Part shown: positions 40,140-50,815 of the stretch, piece by piece
Position numbering within the stretch: the first letter of the stretch is position 1
How the letters are laid out: every line of letters begins with the position of its first letter
NCBI RefSeq assembly: GCF_949628215.1
Contig: NC_134279.1
Location: forward strand, 84,377,517-84,441,516
Direction: 5' to 3'
DNA: 64,000 bases
DNA from: Phalacrocorax aristotelis
Taxonomy: Eukaryota; Chordata; Aves; Suliformes; Phalacrocoracidae
The notes under the pieces: generated by a model
What the model was told of the DNA's origin: nothing
Database searches by the model: none
What the model saw: the letters and a program-made list of their open reading frames with translations, nothing else
Program-made: the position numbers and the translations under genes

Positions 40140-40350
40140 CTTAGAACCTCCTCCGCCTCCCCGCTCACTTCCGGGTTCGGGGCGGGGCCCGCCGCCGCCG
40201 CCCGCGCCGTGACTACGGCTCCCGCCGCGCCCCGCGCCCGCCGGGCATGCCGGGGAACGGCCGGGCCGGCGCCCCCTGTTGGGCGCGGCGGGGAGCGCGG
40301 CCTAGCGGCGCGGCGGCTGACCTTGGCCCCCGCGCTGACCCCTGACCCCG
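39900..40350. promoter_or_regulatory. CpG-island promoter of PCGF1
   Basis: Strong CpG density around the PCGF1 start. The start codon lies in a YY1-type AAGATGGCG on the minus strand, and an ETS-type CACTTCCGG lies at 40166-40174. No TATA box. Confidence 0.6.
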
Positions 40351-40689
40351 GCCAGGGATGTCGGGGGTGGTCCCCCCGGCCTTGCCCCACCCTCCCCCCC
40401 GGCGCCGGAGCAGGGCGAACGGAGCCGAGCCCCGGGGAGCCGCCGGGGCCTGCGGGGAGCCGGGCCCCGCCGCCCCGGTGCGGGCTCAACGCCCGGGCGG
40501 GCCCCGGGACCCGCTGCAGGGGAGGGTCTGCCCCCGCCGGGGGACCAATGGCGGTGGGGGCGCTCTTTTGACGGACCGCAGCCTCCCGCCAATCAGAGAG
40601 TGCGCCGCTTGCGCGTGGGTGCCGCGGGCCGCCGCCAGAGGGCAGCAGAGCACCGCGGGGGAACTGGGGGGGGGGGAGAGCGAGGGGGC

Positions 40690-41080
40690 CGGGGTTCCCG
40701 CCGTGCCGGGGGGGGCGGTGCCCGGGGGGGGGGTGGGCTGTCCCGGGGGTCCCGCCGTGCCGGGGGGGCGGTGCCCGGGGGGGGTGGGCTGTCCCGGGGG
40801 TCCCGCCGTGCCGGGGGGGCGGTGCCCGGGGGGGGGTGGGCTGTCCCGGGGGTCCCGCCGTGCCGGGGGGGCCGGTGCCCGGGGGGGTGGGGCTGTCCCG
40901 GGGGGTCCCGCCGTGCCGGGGGGGCGGTGCCCGGGGGGGGGGTGGGCTGTCCCGGGGGTCCCGCCGTGCCGGGGGGGCGGTGCCCGGGGGGGGGTGGGCT
41001 GCTCCCGGGGGTCCCGCCGTGCCGGGGGGGCGGTGCCCGGGGGGGGGTGGGCTGTCCCGGGGGTCCCGCTGCCCTGCGCG
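40690..41080. repeat. GC minisatellite upstream of PCGF1
   Basis: About seven nearly identical copies of a roughly 52-56 bp unit: TCCCGCCGTGCCGGGG, a G-run, CGGTGCCC, a second G-run, then TGGGCTGTCCCG. Copies differ mainly in G-run length. The array can be read open in several frames but has no protein resemblance. Confidence 0.9.
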
Positions 41081-41804
41081 GGGGCGGGGCGGCGGGCTCG
41101 GTTAAGGGGCCGTGACCCCCAGCGCTGGGGCTGGGGTCCCACCGACCGGGTGCCGTGGGCCGCGCTCAGGCTGCGTGGGGCAGGGTGGGGCCGTGCCCCT
41201 GCAACCCCCCCGTACCCCCTAGCCACCCGTGACGTGCCTCCGCAGGGCGACCCCACCATGTCCGTGTGCCGGCGGGACCCTCGGGCCGGCACGGCGTGCG
41301 AGACCCCCACAGAGCGGCCCCGGGGACTATAGAGCCCGCGTGGACCCCGATGGCAGCTTCTCCCCCCCCCGCGAGGGTCCGGCCCGCTGGCGGGCAGCGA
41401 CCCCTCTGCCGGGGCAAGGGCGGGCCGAGGCAGCGGGGGGTGCGGGGCGTGCAGGGGGACACGGGGGGGTGCGGGGGGCTTGGGGGGGGGCACGTAGGGG
41501 GCCGGGGTGGGGCACAGTGGGTGCAGGGGCTGTACTGGGGGGTGGTGGATGGAAGGAGCTGGGCTGGGGACCGGGGTGCAGGGGCTGTACTGGGGTGTGT
41601 GTGTACAGGGGCTTGGGCTGGGGCGGGGTGAGGGGGTGGTTGCTGCCAGTACTGGCTGGGTCGGGGGGTGCCGGTCGCGGGGTGCCGGGTCAGGGGGCGC
41701 TGGCGGTGCCGGGTCGGGGGGTGCCGGGCGGCCTCCCTGGCGCAGCCCGCCGGAGCCTGGAGCCGCGCTAATGGGGGGTGATGGATCAGGCTCTGGAGGG
41801 GAAG

Positions 41805-41905
41805 GAGCGGCCCCGCTAATGCAAAGCAGAAGCCGTTAAAGGCCGTAATGGCTCGTTATGGTTACGATTATTGCTCCAATCCCGAGCAACAAGTGCCGTC
41901 TGGGG
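41805..41905. promoter_or_regulatory. AT-rich candidate enhancer upstream of TLX2
   Basis: CTAATGCAAAGCAG is followed by AGCCGTTAAAGGCCGTAATG and CTCGTTATGGTTACGATTAT, then a CCAAT word. It is a sharp composition change flanked by sequence above 70% GC. Confidence 0.4.
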
Positions 41906-43924
41906 AGACGGCGGGGGCAGCCGGCGCGGGCGAGGCTGCGCGGCCCCGCGGGGGCGGCCGGGAGAGACCCCCGCCCGGGGCCGGGGCCGGCAGCCTGGCA
42001 GCGGCAGCGACCACCCCCCGCCCCCCGCCCCCGCCGGCACCGGCCCGAGCCCTCGCTCCGCTGCTCCCAGGGAGATATTAAATACCGGCGCAGGCGAAGT
42101 GACGCCGTCCCAACCCCGGCATGGGGGCTCCTGGGCACGGCAGCCGCGCCTGCCAGCTCCCGCTCCCCGCTCCCCGCTCCCCGCACCCGCACCCTGCACC
42201 GGGGCAGAGCTGACGGGGGTCTGGCCCCCCCGCGGGCTCCATCCCGGCAGCGCCCGCAGGTAGAGCCCGGCTCACCAGGGCCGTGAGCCCCGCTGTGAGT
42301 GAGCAAGCGAGCAGGGGACGGGGTGCCTCTGGCGTCGCGGGGGGGTGGTGGCTGCGGGGCCCTGGGTGAGCTGGCACCACCCCGGCACTGCCAACCTCCC
42401 GGGCACACAGAGCGCTGGCGGTGGCTGGCCCCCCTCAGCTGGGGTGCTCCTCGATTAGTCCTGGTTATGGTCCCAGTCCTGATCCCGAGCCTGGTCCTGA
42501 TCCTGGTCACCTCAGCTCTTCCAGGTCCCACTCAGTCCAGTGTGGCCCAGTCCAGCAGACCCGGCTGGCCCCCCATGACCAGCTGGAGTGGTTCACCCTG
42601 GCCCCGTGCGGTACAGCCAGCACCAGCTGAGCCCTGGCATCCCCCGGCATCCCCCAGCACTGCCAGCCCACTGTCCCTGCCTCCTGCCCAGGCCAGGCAT
42701 GGCGTGTGGCCGGGCTCCAGCACCCCCAGCCCCTGCACCCCAGGAGGGGACCCCACCGGGAGCTGTAGTGGGGCCCCTTCCCCAGTGCTGGGGTGCCCAT
42801 GGGCAGAGGCGGGCAGGACCAGCCCCCCACCCCGGGGTGATGGTGGCCTCCAGACTTGCCCACCCGCCGCCGGCCACAGCCTGCCCGCCCCTCTGGCCCA
42901 TCCTCGCTGGGATGTGAGAAATGAGGCCGGGGCCGGGGTGACCCCCCGCGTCTGGGAGGGCCCGGCCCCATTTGTACCTGCCAGGAGCAGTTCCTGGGAG
43001 GAACCGTCAGGCTGGGGGGGCTGCAGGGGTCACAGCCGGGCCAGCACAGCCCTGGGGCAGGGCAGCATCGCTCACCTGCCAGCGCTGGACCCAGCACCGG
43101 CTCCACACCCAGCACAGGCTCCACACCCAGCACCAGCACGGCAGCGGTAGCAGCACCGCATCATCCTGACCACTGGCACCAGTACGAGCACCCCATCGAG
43201 CACCAGCGCTGCCACAGCACCAGCACAACGGAAAGCCCTGAGCACCAGCACATCAGCAAGCACTGCCTGCCTGCTGCCCAGCCCCACGCACGCCCTGCGC
43301 ATGCCCCTTGGCACCCCCACGGCCCCTCAGACACCCCGGGTCCCACTGGGCCATGGCCCAGGCCAGCAGGACAGGCTGGTTGTGGCGGTGTTGGCAGAGT
43401 GAGGTGTCTCTGCCGGGAAGGAAGGACTGACGCCCTGGTGAGGGTGGCACTGGGGCAGGGATGGGGCACAAGCGTGTGCACATGCGCGGTGACACTTCCC
43501 AGCTGTGTGGGTGCACGTCCCTGTAGGACCCGCTTGCACTGGCACAGGGCTGCCTGCGCCCCATGTGCCATCTCCTCATCCCCCCCCACCTTGTGCAGCC
43601 CCTGTGCTTGCTGCAGCTGGTCCCCCACACGCTTCCCCCCACTGTCACCCCCCGCCACATGAAGGGCCTGTTCATGTGCATGAGCGCACATTCCCACCCA
43701 TGTGCCACCCTGCTCGTGCCCCCTGCACGCTCGCACTAGCCGGGGTGAGGCTCACACCACTGGGCCGTGGGACCTCCAGGGATGAGGGGCTGAGGAGAGG
43801 CTGTAGGTCCCTCAGTGCTGGGGCAGGGAGCCCACCCACACTCTCTGCTGGTGCCGGGCGCAGGGGGCCGGGGTGCCTGGCAGCCGGCACTCCCTGGGGC
43901 CATGCTTGCCAGCCTGGCACACGT

Positions 43925-44090
43925 GAAGCCGCGCAACTCCATCTCTCCATAAATAATTAATGCCTGGGCGGCAGCCGGCACTTCTCCCGGCCTCAGAGAG
44001 GCTCCGGGGCTGGGCAGGCCAGTGCTTTTAGCAGAGACCTGCTCAAATATTCAGCTCCATTTCCGCTGCGGAGCTGCATAGGGCCTGGCG
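43925..44090. promoter_or_regulatory. AT-rich candidate enhancer upstream of TLX2
   Basis: It contains CCATAAATAATTAATGCC (about 43948-43965) and, 80 bp on, GCTCAAATATTCAGCTCC. TAATTA and ATAAAT words suggest HOX-type binding. Confidence 0.4.
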
Positions 44091-44654
44091 GCTCCTTCTG
44101 GTAAGCGCCTGCCGGGGGCTTTCCCGGCCAGGCCCCTCGCTGGGGCTGAGCGAGGCCGGGGTGGAGGCCGGACACACTCATGACCGCAGTGGGTGCAGGG
44201 CAGCAGCGCTCTGGCCCCCCCAGCCAGGCGAGGTGGGGGCCGTGGCCAAACCCAGCCAGGGCAGCAGAGAGGGTGCTGCCCATGGGGAGCTGCCTGGGCA
44301 GAGCAGGGCTGGGAAGGCTGCCTGCAGGAGGGACCGTCGGGCAGCAGCGGGTGCATGCCAGCACGCATGGCCCTGAGCACCCCCAGCGTCCCCCTGCTGT
44401 GACCACCAGCGGGGTCCGTCCACCCTGAGGCGGACACGCTGCCCCGTGGGTCACAGCCGGGATCCCATCCTGGTGTCCCCACAGGGGAGCCCCCATGGCT
44501 GGAGCCGCTGTCCCAGCCCCACACGCAGGTCCTGCCCCTGTGGGAGCTCTGCGGCCGGCGGGGCCATGGCAGGGCCCGTGGCAGTGGGTCCCGGGCCATG
44601 CAGGGCAGGCAGGGGGCCTGCAGGCTGCAGCACGGGCGGCCGGGGGGCTGGGCG

Positions 44655-44765
44655 GTTATGGGACTGAACTCCTGCCTAATGCACCTGATTGGATTTGCAG
44701 AATCCAATTACCTGCCCTCGGCCTTTGATAACGAGGTTCTGAGCGACGGCTTCTGTCAACGGCCC
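44655..44765. promoter_or_regulatory. Candidate enhancer with CCAAT, E-box and TCF-like words
   Basis: It contains GCACCTGATTGGATTTGC, AATCCAATTACCTG and GCCTTTGATAACG. CACCTG and ACCTG E-boxes flank two CCAAT/ATTGG words and a TAATT core in a near-symmetric arrangement. Confidence 0.45.
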
Positions 44766-45904
44766 CGCGGCAGCCACAGCCGTGGCCGCTGGCACCCGCC
44801 GGTACCCCGGGCCCGTGGGGACGGGCAGCACCAGCGCCCCACAGCCTGCTGCTGGGAAGGATCCCCCCCCCGCAGCTCCCTGGCAAGCGCCAGGTCTGGG
44901 GGGGAGACAGGGACGGGGCTGGGGGGCCCCCTGAGGAGCACACAGCAAGGCCAAGGAGGATGCAGCATGGGAGAGGATCCTGGTGTGCCTGTCCCCAGCT
45001 CTGGCACACTGGCACCAGCTGCCGAGCCAGGCAGTGGGGCCGGCTGCCTGTCCTGCCAGCCCCCACGCCTGCCCGCAGCCAGAGGGGCCCCAGGGCCGTG
45101 CATCCCCCCTGCTCCTGCAGGACCCCCTCTGGCTCCCTGCTCCACCTCCAGCCCTCTCCCAGGCCCCCTGCCCTGCCATGGCCCCGCTGAAGGCTGGGGG
45201 GACTCAGCTGCTGCCCTCAGTGGCCTCAGAGCTGGCCACGGCGGGTGCCCCCCACACCCCAGGGCTCCCCACAACCTCCCCCCCAGCTGGGGAGGTGGGA
45301 ACATGGGTACTGTTGCCGCTTCCCCCAGCCCAGGCAGCAACCGTTGCCTGTGCCCCCTCCCCAGCCCCTCTGGCCCCTGCTTCCAGCTTGCAGGAGCTGT
45401 GGGAGCCGGGGCAGGTGGGTTTGCAGGGGGTGGCTCATGCGGCATCCCCAGCCTCAGCTCCCAGCACCCGCTGGGGGCAGGGGGACCCCCAGCTCCACTG
45501 TGCCCTGCTCCTGGGGGGCTGCAGCCTGGGGATGCCCAGCAGGGAGCAACCCCCCAACAGCTCGAGGCCAGTGCTACCCTGCAGCCGCCCCGATCGTCCC
45601 CATCCCACCCAGCTCCTCCCCAAGGCCACGCAGACACCAACAGCCACCGTGACGTCCAGCTGGGGCGGCTCTGGCCATCGGGGCCCCGGGAGCCCATGGA
45701 CCGGCGAGCGGGGCTGCTGGTCGCCGTGCGTGGTGCTGCCCGCGCTGCCCCGGCAGCTGCAGCAGCCCCGTCCCGGCCCTGTCCCGGCCCTCTTGCAGAT
45801 TGGGGTGGGGAGCACGCCCGCTGGCTGCCACCCGCATCACCCATGCACCCCGGCCGGGGTGCCGGCGCCCACCCCGGGGCAGGCGGTGGGGGGCACCGGG
45901 AGTG

Positions 45905-46145
45905 TTTCATGTGGTTAAGAAGTGTCTGATTGAGGCAGGAGGCGCCAGCAGCTCCCCCGGGAGCCGCAAGCCAAGGACTGGAGGACCAAATGCAGGCTAA
46001 AGTAATCCAATCTGGGCTGGCTTCATCTAATTAGCCCAGAATTAACCCAGCAGCCAGAGAGGAGCTGACTGTCCCTACAGTTTGCCAGCGGGTTTGGGGG
46101 GAAGCGGGAGGAAGAAGGGGACGTCCAGCAGTAATGAGATTACGG
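45905..46145. promoter_or_regulatory. AT-rich candidate enhancer upstream of TLX2
   Basis: It contains TGTTTCATGTGGTTAAGAAG, GTCTGATTGAGG, AAAGTAATCCAATCTGGG, CATCTAATTAGCCC and AGTAATGAGATTACGG. It is the longest island in the PCGF1-TLX2 block. Confidence 0.45.
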
Positions 46146-49100
46146 GGGGGAGCGGGCGGGAGCGGGCGGCTTGGCAGCATCTTGCTGGTGGTAACGTGGG
46201 GCCCTTCCAGGCCTCCGCCGCTTAATTGCCGCGCGCTGGCCGGGGAGCGGGCTGTCAGCGGTGAGGGGCAGGCAGGGACCCGTTTTAATAACTCCTGCCC
46301 CGGCAGCAACACCTGAGTCTGGCAGGAGTCCCCGCAGGGGACAGGGACACCGGTGTGGCCGGCCCGCAGGGACGCGGCGCTGTGAAGCCGCGTGGCTGCG
46401 TTGGCTGCAACCGGCAGCCCCCAGGCACCCAAAGGCATGGGGGGGGACGGGGCGAGGGGCTGGTGGTGGGAGGACTGCAGGAGCCCCAGCATCTCCCAAG
46501 GTGGCTGCAGGGATGGGCAATGACACTGATGGGACCCCCATTGTGGGGGTGAGTTGGGGGCCAGACCCCAATGTTGCCACATCCCTGCCTCCCAGGTCGG
46601 CTGTGCTGAGGGCTGGGGGACCCCGGGTTGATGTGGGGGGCGTGGGGCAGTGAGATGCCAGGATGCAGCTCCACTCTGGCAGCCAGCCCTCGCAGGAGCC
46701 GGTGTAGCTCCAGCAGCGCCAGGGTTTGGTGCCACAGTGGCCACAGGCAGAGTCTCATAGCCCAAGGCTTATTTCCTACCTGGAACCAGGCAAACGCCCC
46801 TTTTTCTGCCATGTCCCCCTCTGGCCGTCCCTGCCACCCAGGTGCCAGGTCACACTCCTCCCCTGCGCGGGGATGTGTTCCCTGTGCCCTGTGGGGACCC
46901 CCAGATTCAGCCCTGCAGGGCAGGAGGGGGCACGTGCCAAAGACCATGAGGTGTGTGCTGTGGGCCAAGAGATGAGGAGTGGGGTTTATAATGGTGTGCT
47001 GGGTGGTCCCAGCCCTCCCAGTGTGGGTGTGCGGGGGGGTCCTGCTGCCTGAGGTCTTGCTGGTCGCGCTGTGCCAGGCTGGGGGCAGAACTGGGGAGCC
47101 AGGGACCAGGAGCCAGCCTGGACCCCCCACCTCAGGCTGCACGGCGGCTCTGGGGACCCCTGGGAGCAGGCACAGGGGAGACAACCTTGTGGCCTGTGGG
47201 TCATGGGGCAGGCAGGGCCAGCGGCATGAGGAAGGTGACAGTGGAGGGCCCTGGGGCCAGCAGTGGTCCCTGGAAGGGTGACCTCCCTGCACCCAGAGCT
47301 GTGGTGGCACAGGGCTTGGTGACCTCTCTGAGCACCCTCAGCCCTTCCCTGCGAGCCCTTGGGGGCTCTCCCAACATTGAGCCATCCTGGGGCAGCCCTA
47401 ACTGCGGTGCTGGAGGGAGCTGGGCAGGGGTGTCTGCCCCAGCGGAGGGGCTGCACGTGCTGCCCAGCCCCCTGCCTGGTGGTGCCAGCCCCGGCCCCTG
47501 CCTGCAGAGACCTTGCATCCCTCCAGAGTGAGTGCTGGTTGTTGGGGTCCCACCCTGAGCAGGGGTTGGGGTAAGCACCCACCCATTGAGGCCGTGGCAG
47601 GGGGTGCTGCCTGGCAGACCCCCCGTGGGGCATGGGGCAGACTGTGGCGCAGGCAGGCACCGTGTGAACCCCACACCGCCCCCAGCCTCGTCACCTGCCC
47701 CCCAATCCATCTCCTGGGACCGGCAGCATTCCAGCCCCCTGGGCACAGCAAACATCTGCCTCCTGCTCCAGGTTTAATTAACCTGCTGCCTCCTCCCTCC
47801 CCCAGCACCAAGGCATTTCCTCCCCACCACTGCTCGGGGCCGGGGGCAGGTGCCGACAGGGCCTGGATCAGCACCAGCGCCAATTGCCAGCACCAACACC
47901 AGTGCCAGTGCCGGTGCTGGCTGCACCCTGTTGGGGCCACAGCGAGCCCCTTGTGCCGCGGCAGAGCTGGAGCTGGTGGCTCTCTCGGCTAGGAGTGCAG
48001 CCGTGGCTCCACGGGCATGCTGCCGGAGCACCGGGCCTGTTTATCCCGGCACCTGCTGGGCCACGAGCAAGAAATGCCGAGAAACTCACAGGGGCTCAGC
48101 TCGGCAGGGTCCCCGGCAGGTCCCAGTGCTGCGGTCCGGAGTGCAGCGTCCCCCTCCATCCCCGGCTGAGGTGCACAGGGACCCGCACCCACGGCACGGG
48201 GCTCCCTCGGGAGCAGCAGGAAGGGAAATGCCTCCGGCATGGAAAGGGGCAGCTCTGCACCAGCCCGGCGCTGCAGTGGGATGCGGGCATGGCCAGCTCG
48301 GCATGGCACGAGGGTCTGGCAGGGCGGTGTGAGCCCGGCCTGGGCCTGGCAGGGATGACGTGTGCATGTGCATGCGTGTGCATGTTTGTGTGCATGTGTG
48401 CGTACCAATGCTGCACAGTCGGGTCTGTGTACCCGTGTGTAGCCATGCTGATGTGTGAGGTGAGGCCGTGTGTCCCCATGGGTACTGTGTGCTGGACCTG
48501 GTGTAGCTGTGCCGTGCTCTGGGGGATGTGTGTGTACGTGTGCATCCCTGCTGCACGGTGTGTCTGTGTGTGTGTGCGGCTGTGCTGCAGGCAGTGTGTG
48601 CCCATGTGTATGCAGGCAGCTGTGCCCTGCTGGGGGGTGTGTTTGTGCATTGCCGCTGTACACAGCCGGGTGAGTGTGCCCCCTGTATGGCCCCATGTGC
48701 CCGTGGCCCCATGCCCTAGAGGAGCTGTGGCTGCAGGGATGGTCAACCCACACTGCAGCAGGCCTGGCTGAGCCTGGGTTCATCTGGTGCCCCCAGGGCA
48801 TGTGGTGCCCCCGGGACGTGCGGTGCCCTGGGTTTGCCTGGTGCCCCCGGTGCTTGCGGTGCCCCCGGGATGTGCAGTGCCTGCAGTGCATGCGGTGCCC
48901 CCAGGGCATGTGGTGCCCCCGGGGCACAGCAGCTGCAGCTCCCGGTGCCGCCGTGATTTACAGGCGCAGGCCCCGGTAATGTCATTTACCCCAGACCGGT
49001 GGCGCCAGCGTGGCCGGGCGGCCGCCCCCCTCGCCGGCCCCTGCCCCCTCGCCGTGACCCGCCGCCCCGAGCCGCTGCCCGTCGGGGGCCGGGACCCCCA

Positions 49101-49399
49101 GCCCGGGAGCCGCCGGCACCGATCCGCGTGGCCGCCCCGCCGCCCCGCAGCCGCGCCCCACGGGCCGGACCGATCACTCGCGGCTCGGCTGTCGCGATAG
49201 TCGCCGGGAGGCCCGGCCCAGCCCGTGCTGCTCTGTGCTGGCCGTTACCGCCCGCCGGCGGAGCGGGACCGGGGCGGGGGCCGGGGCCGGGGGCCGAGCC
49301 CGCCCCGAGCGGCACCGTCGCACCCCGTACCCGGTCACCCCCTGGGGCGGCAGCCGGGCCCGCTCCTGCGAGCCAGGTACGAGCGTCCGGACGGGGGCC

Positions 49400-49830
49400 G
49401 GTCTGGGCTCCGTGCCCGGGAATGGCGGGTCCGGGAGGCCGGGACCCATCACCCAGGAGCGGCGGGTCGGGGGGACTGGGGTCGGTGTCCCGGGAACGGC
49501 TGCTTAATAGGAACCGCGGGTCCGTGCTACTGGGAACGGCGGGTTCGTGGGAACGAGTCCGTGACCTGGGAACGGCGGGTCGGGAGACCGGGTCCCGTTA
49601 CCCGGGAAAGATGGGCTCGGTGGAAACGGGATCCGTGATCGGGGAATGGCGGGTCCGAGGAAAATGTCGGTGTCCCGGGAACGGCGGGTTCCTGGGAACC
49701 GGGGTCCGCGCTACCGGCCGCGGCGGGTCGGGTGAAGCGGGGTTCGTACCACTGGGAAGGGCGGGTTGGGTCCGTGCCCGGGAGCCGCGGCTCGGGCAAA
49801 CCCCGGCTCCGTGTCTCGGGACCGGGGGCT
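49400..49830. repeat. Minisatellite upstream of TLX2
   Basis: About nine imperfect copies of a roughly 45 bp unit containing GGGAACGGCGGGTC, GGGAGACCGGG and TCCGTG(A/T)CC. It lies 1.0-1.4 kb upstream of the TLX2 start in CpG-rich sequence. Confidence 0.8.
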
Positions 49831-50815
49831 CCGGGGACCGAGTTGTCTGTTGGCTCCGCGGTGGCGGGCTCGGTGGGGCCGGGTCGGTGCTCCCGGACAG
49901 CGGCAGCTCCGGGGAACGGAGCCTGCACGCCCCGGGAGCGGCGGGCGCGGTGCCGGTGTTTGCGCCCTGGGATCTGTGATAACGGCGCCGAAGCCGGTGG
50001 CCGCTCCGTGCGCCCGAGAGGACGGGGGGGGTCCCGGCTGTGCCTCGCGCGGGCGAGCGGCGGCCCCGGCCCCCCGCACGCTGGGCGTCCCGACGCCGCC
50101 GGACCCTCCGACGGGGCCACGGGCGGAGCCGGGGCGCGGAGAGGCCGCCGGTACCGCGGTGGCTCCGGTGCGCCCCGCGCCGCCCCTTCGTTGCTGCGAG
50201 CCGGGGGACGACCGGCGGCGCGGAACGGGGCCGGAGCGCGGCGGGGGGCCGGGGGGCGTCCCGCGGTCCGACGGGCCGGGCCGTGCGCTCCGGGGTGGCG
50301 GCGGAGGAGGTGCGGGAGCCCCGGCGGGTGGCGGGGGAGGCCGGGCGGAGGTCCGGGGCCGCGGCGGCGGGGGAGAGGCGGGGGGAGACCCGGACCCGGT
50401 GGCGGGGCGTGGCCCCGGGATGCGCGAGCCCCCGCCCCCGGGGGCGCGGGGCTGTCAATCACGGGGCGCGGCCGCCAATCAGGGCGCGGGCGGCCGGGAT
50501 TTTGGCAGGTCCAGATGGAGCGGGACAGAAAAGCGCGCGCCGCCGGGGCTCGCCGCGCACCCGCGCTCCCGCGCCGGGGCCGCCAGCAGCCGCGGGCCAT
50601 GCCCCGGAGCCGGCCACTGCCCCGGAGCCGGCCACTGCCCCCGAGCCTGCCCCGGCCCCGGTCCCGGCCCCGCCGGGCCCGCAGCGGGCACCCCGCTCCC
50701 GCCGCCCCCGCTCCCGCCCCCGCCCCCGCGCGGGGCCGCCCGCCGCCGCCCCCCGCCGCCCCCCGCCGCCCCCCGGCCATGCCCGCGCCCCGCCGGCTCT
50801 GAGCGCGGCCGGGCG
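49831..50815. promoter_or_regulatory. CpG-island promoter and 5' UTR region of TLX2
   Basis: Continuous CpG-rich sequence up to the TLX2 ATG. GCCAATCAGGGCGCGG (a CCAAT box) lies near 50472, and a GTCAATCACGGGGCG word lies just before it. No TATA box is seen. Confidence 0.5.

Larger units (their letters stand above)
40351..49400. other. Gene-poor block between PCGF1 and TLX2
   Basis: No gene recognised on either strand. Besides the minisatellite at 40690-41080 and the AT-rich islands listed separately, it holds short CAGCACC-type repeats at 43080-43250, TG/CATG-rich sequence at 48355-48660 and a small GTGCCCCCGGG-type repeat at 48785-48935. I see nothing else nameable in 41100-41800, 41910-43920, 44770-45900 or 46150-48350, except a lone GTTTAATTAACCTG near 47771. 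Confidence 0.55.

Noticed and set aside
40358-41332. Long open frames on both strands across 40.4-41.5 kb
   Set aside because: They arise from the GC minisatellite and CpG-rich flanks, which lack stop codons. The predicted proteins are low-complexity Gly/Arg/Pro repeats without splice structure or family resemblance.
48355-48720. Cysteine-rich translation resembling a defensin or keratin-associated peptide
   Set aside because: The cysteines come from a TGTG/TGC-rich simple sequence (TG-CATG repeat); there is no signal peptide, intron structure or spacing of a known family.
49527-50802. Long open frames on both strands upstream of TLX2
   Set aside because: CpG-rich sequence and a minisatellite keep several frames open at once. 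Only the TLX2 frame starting at 50816 resembles a protein.
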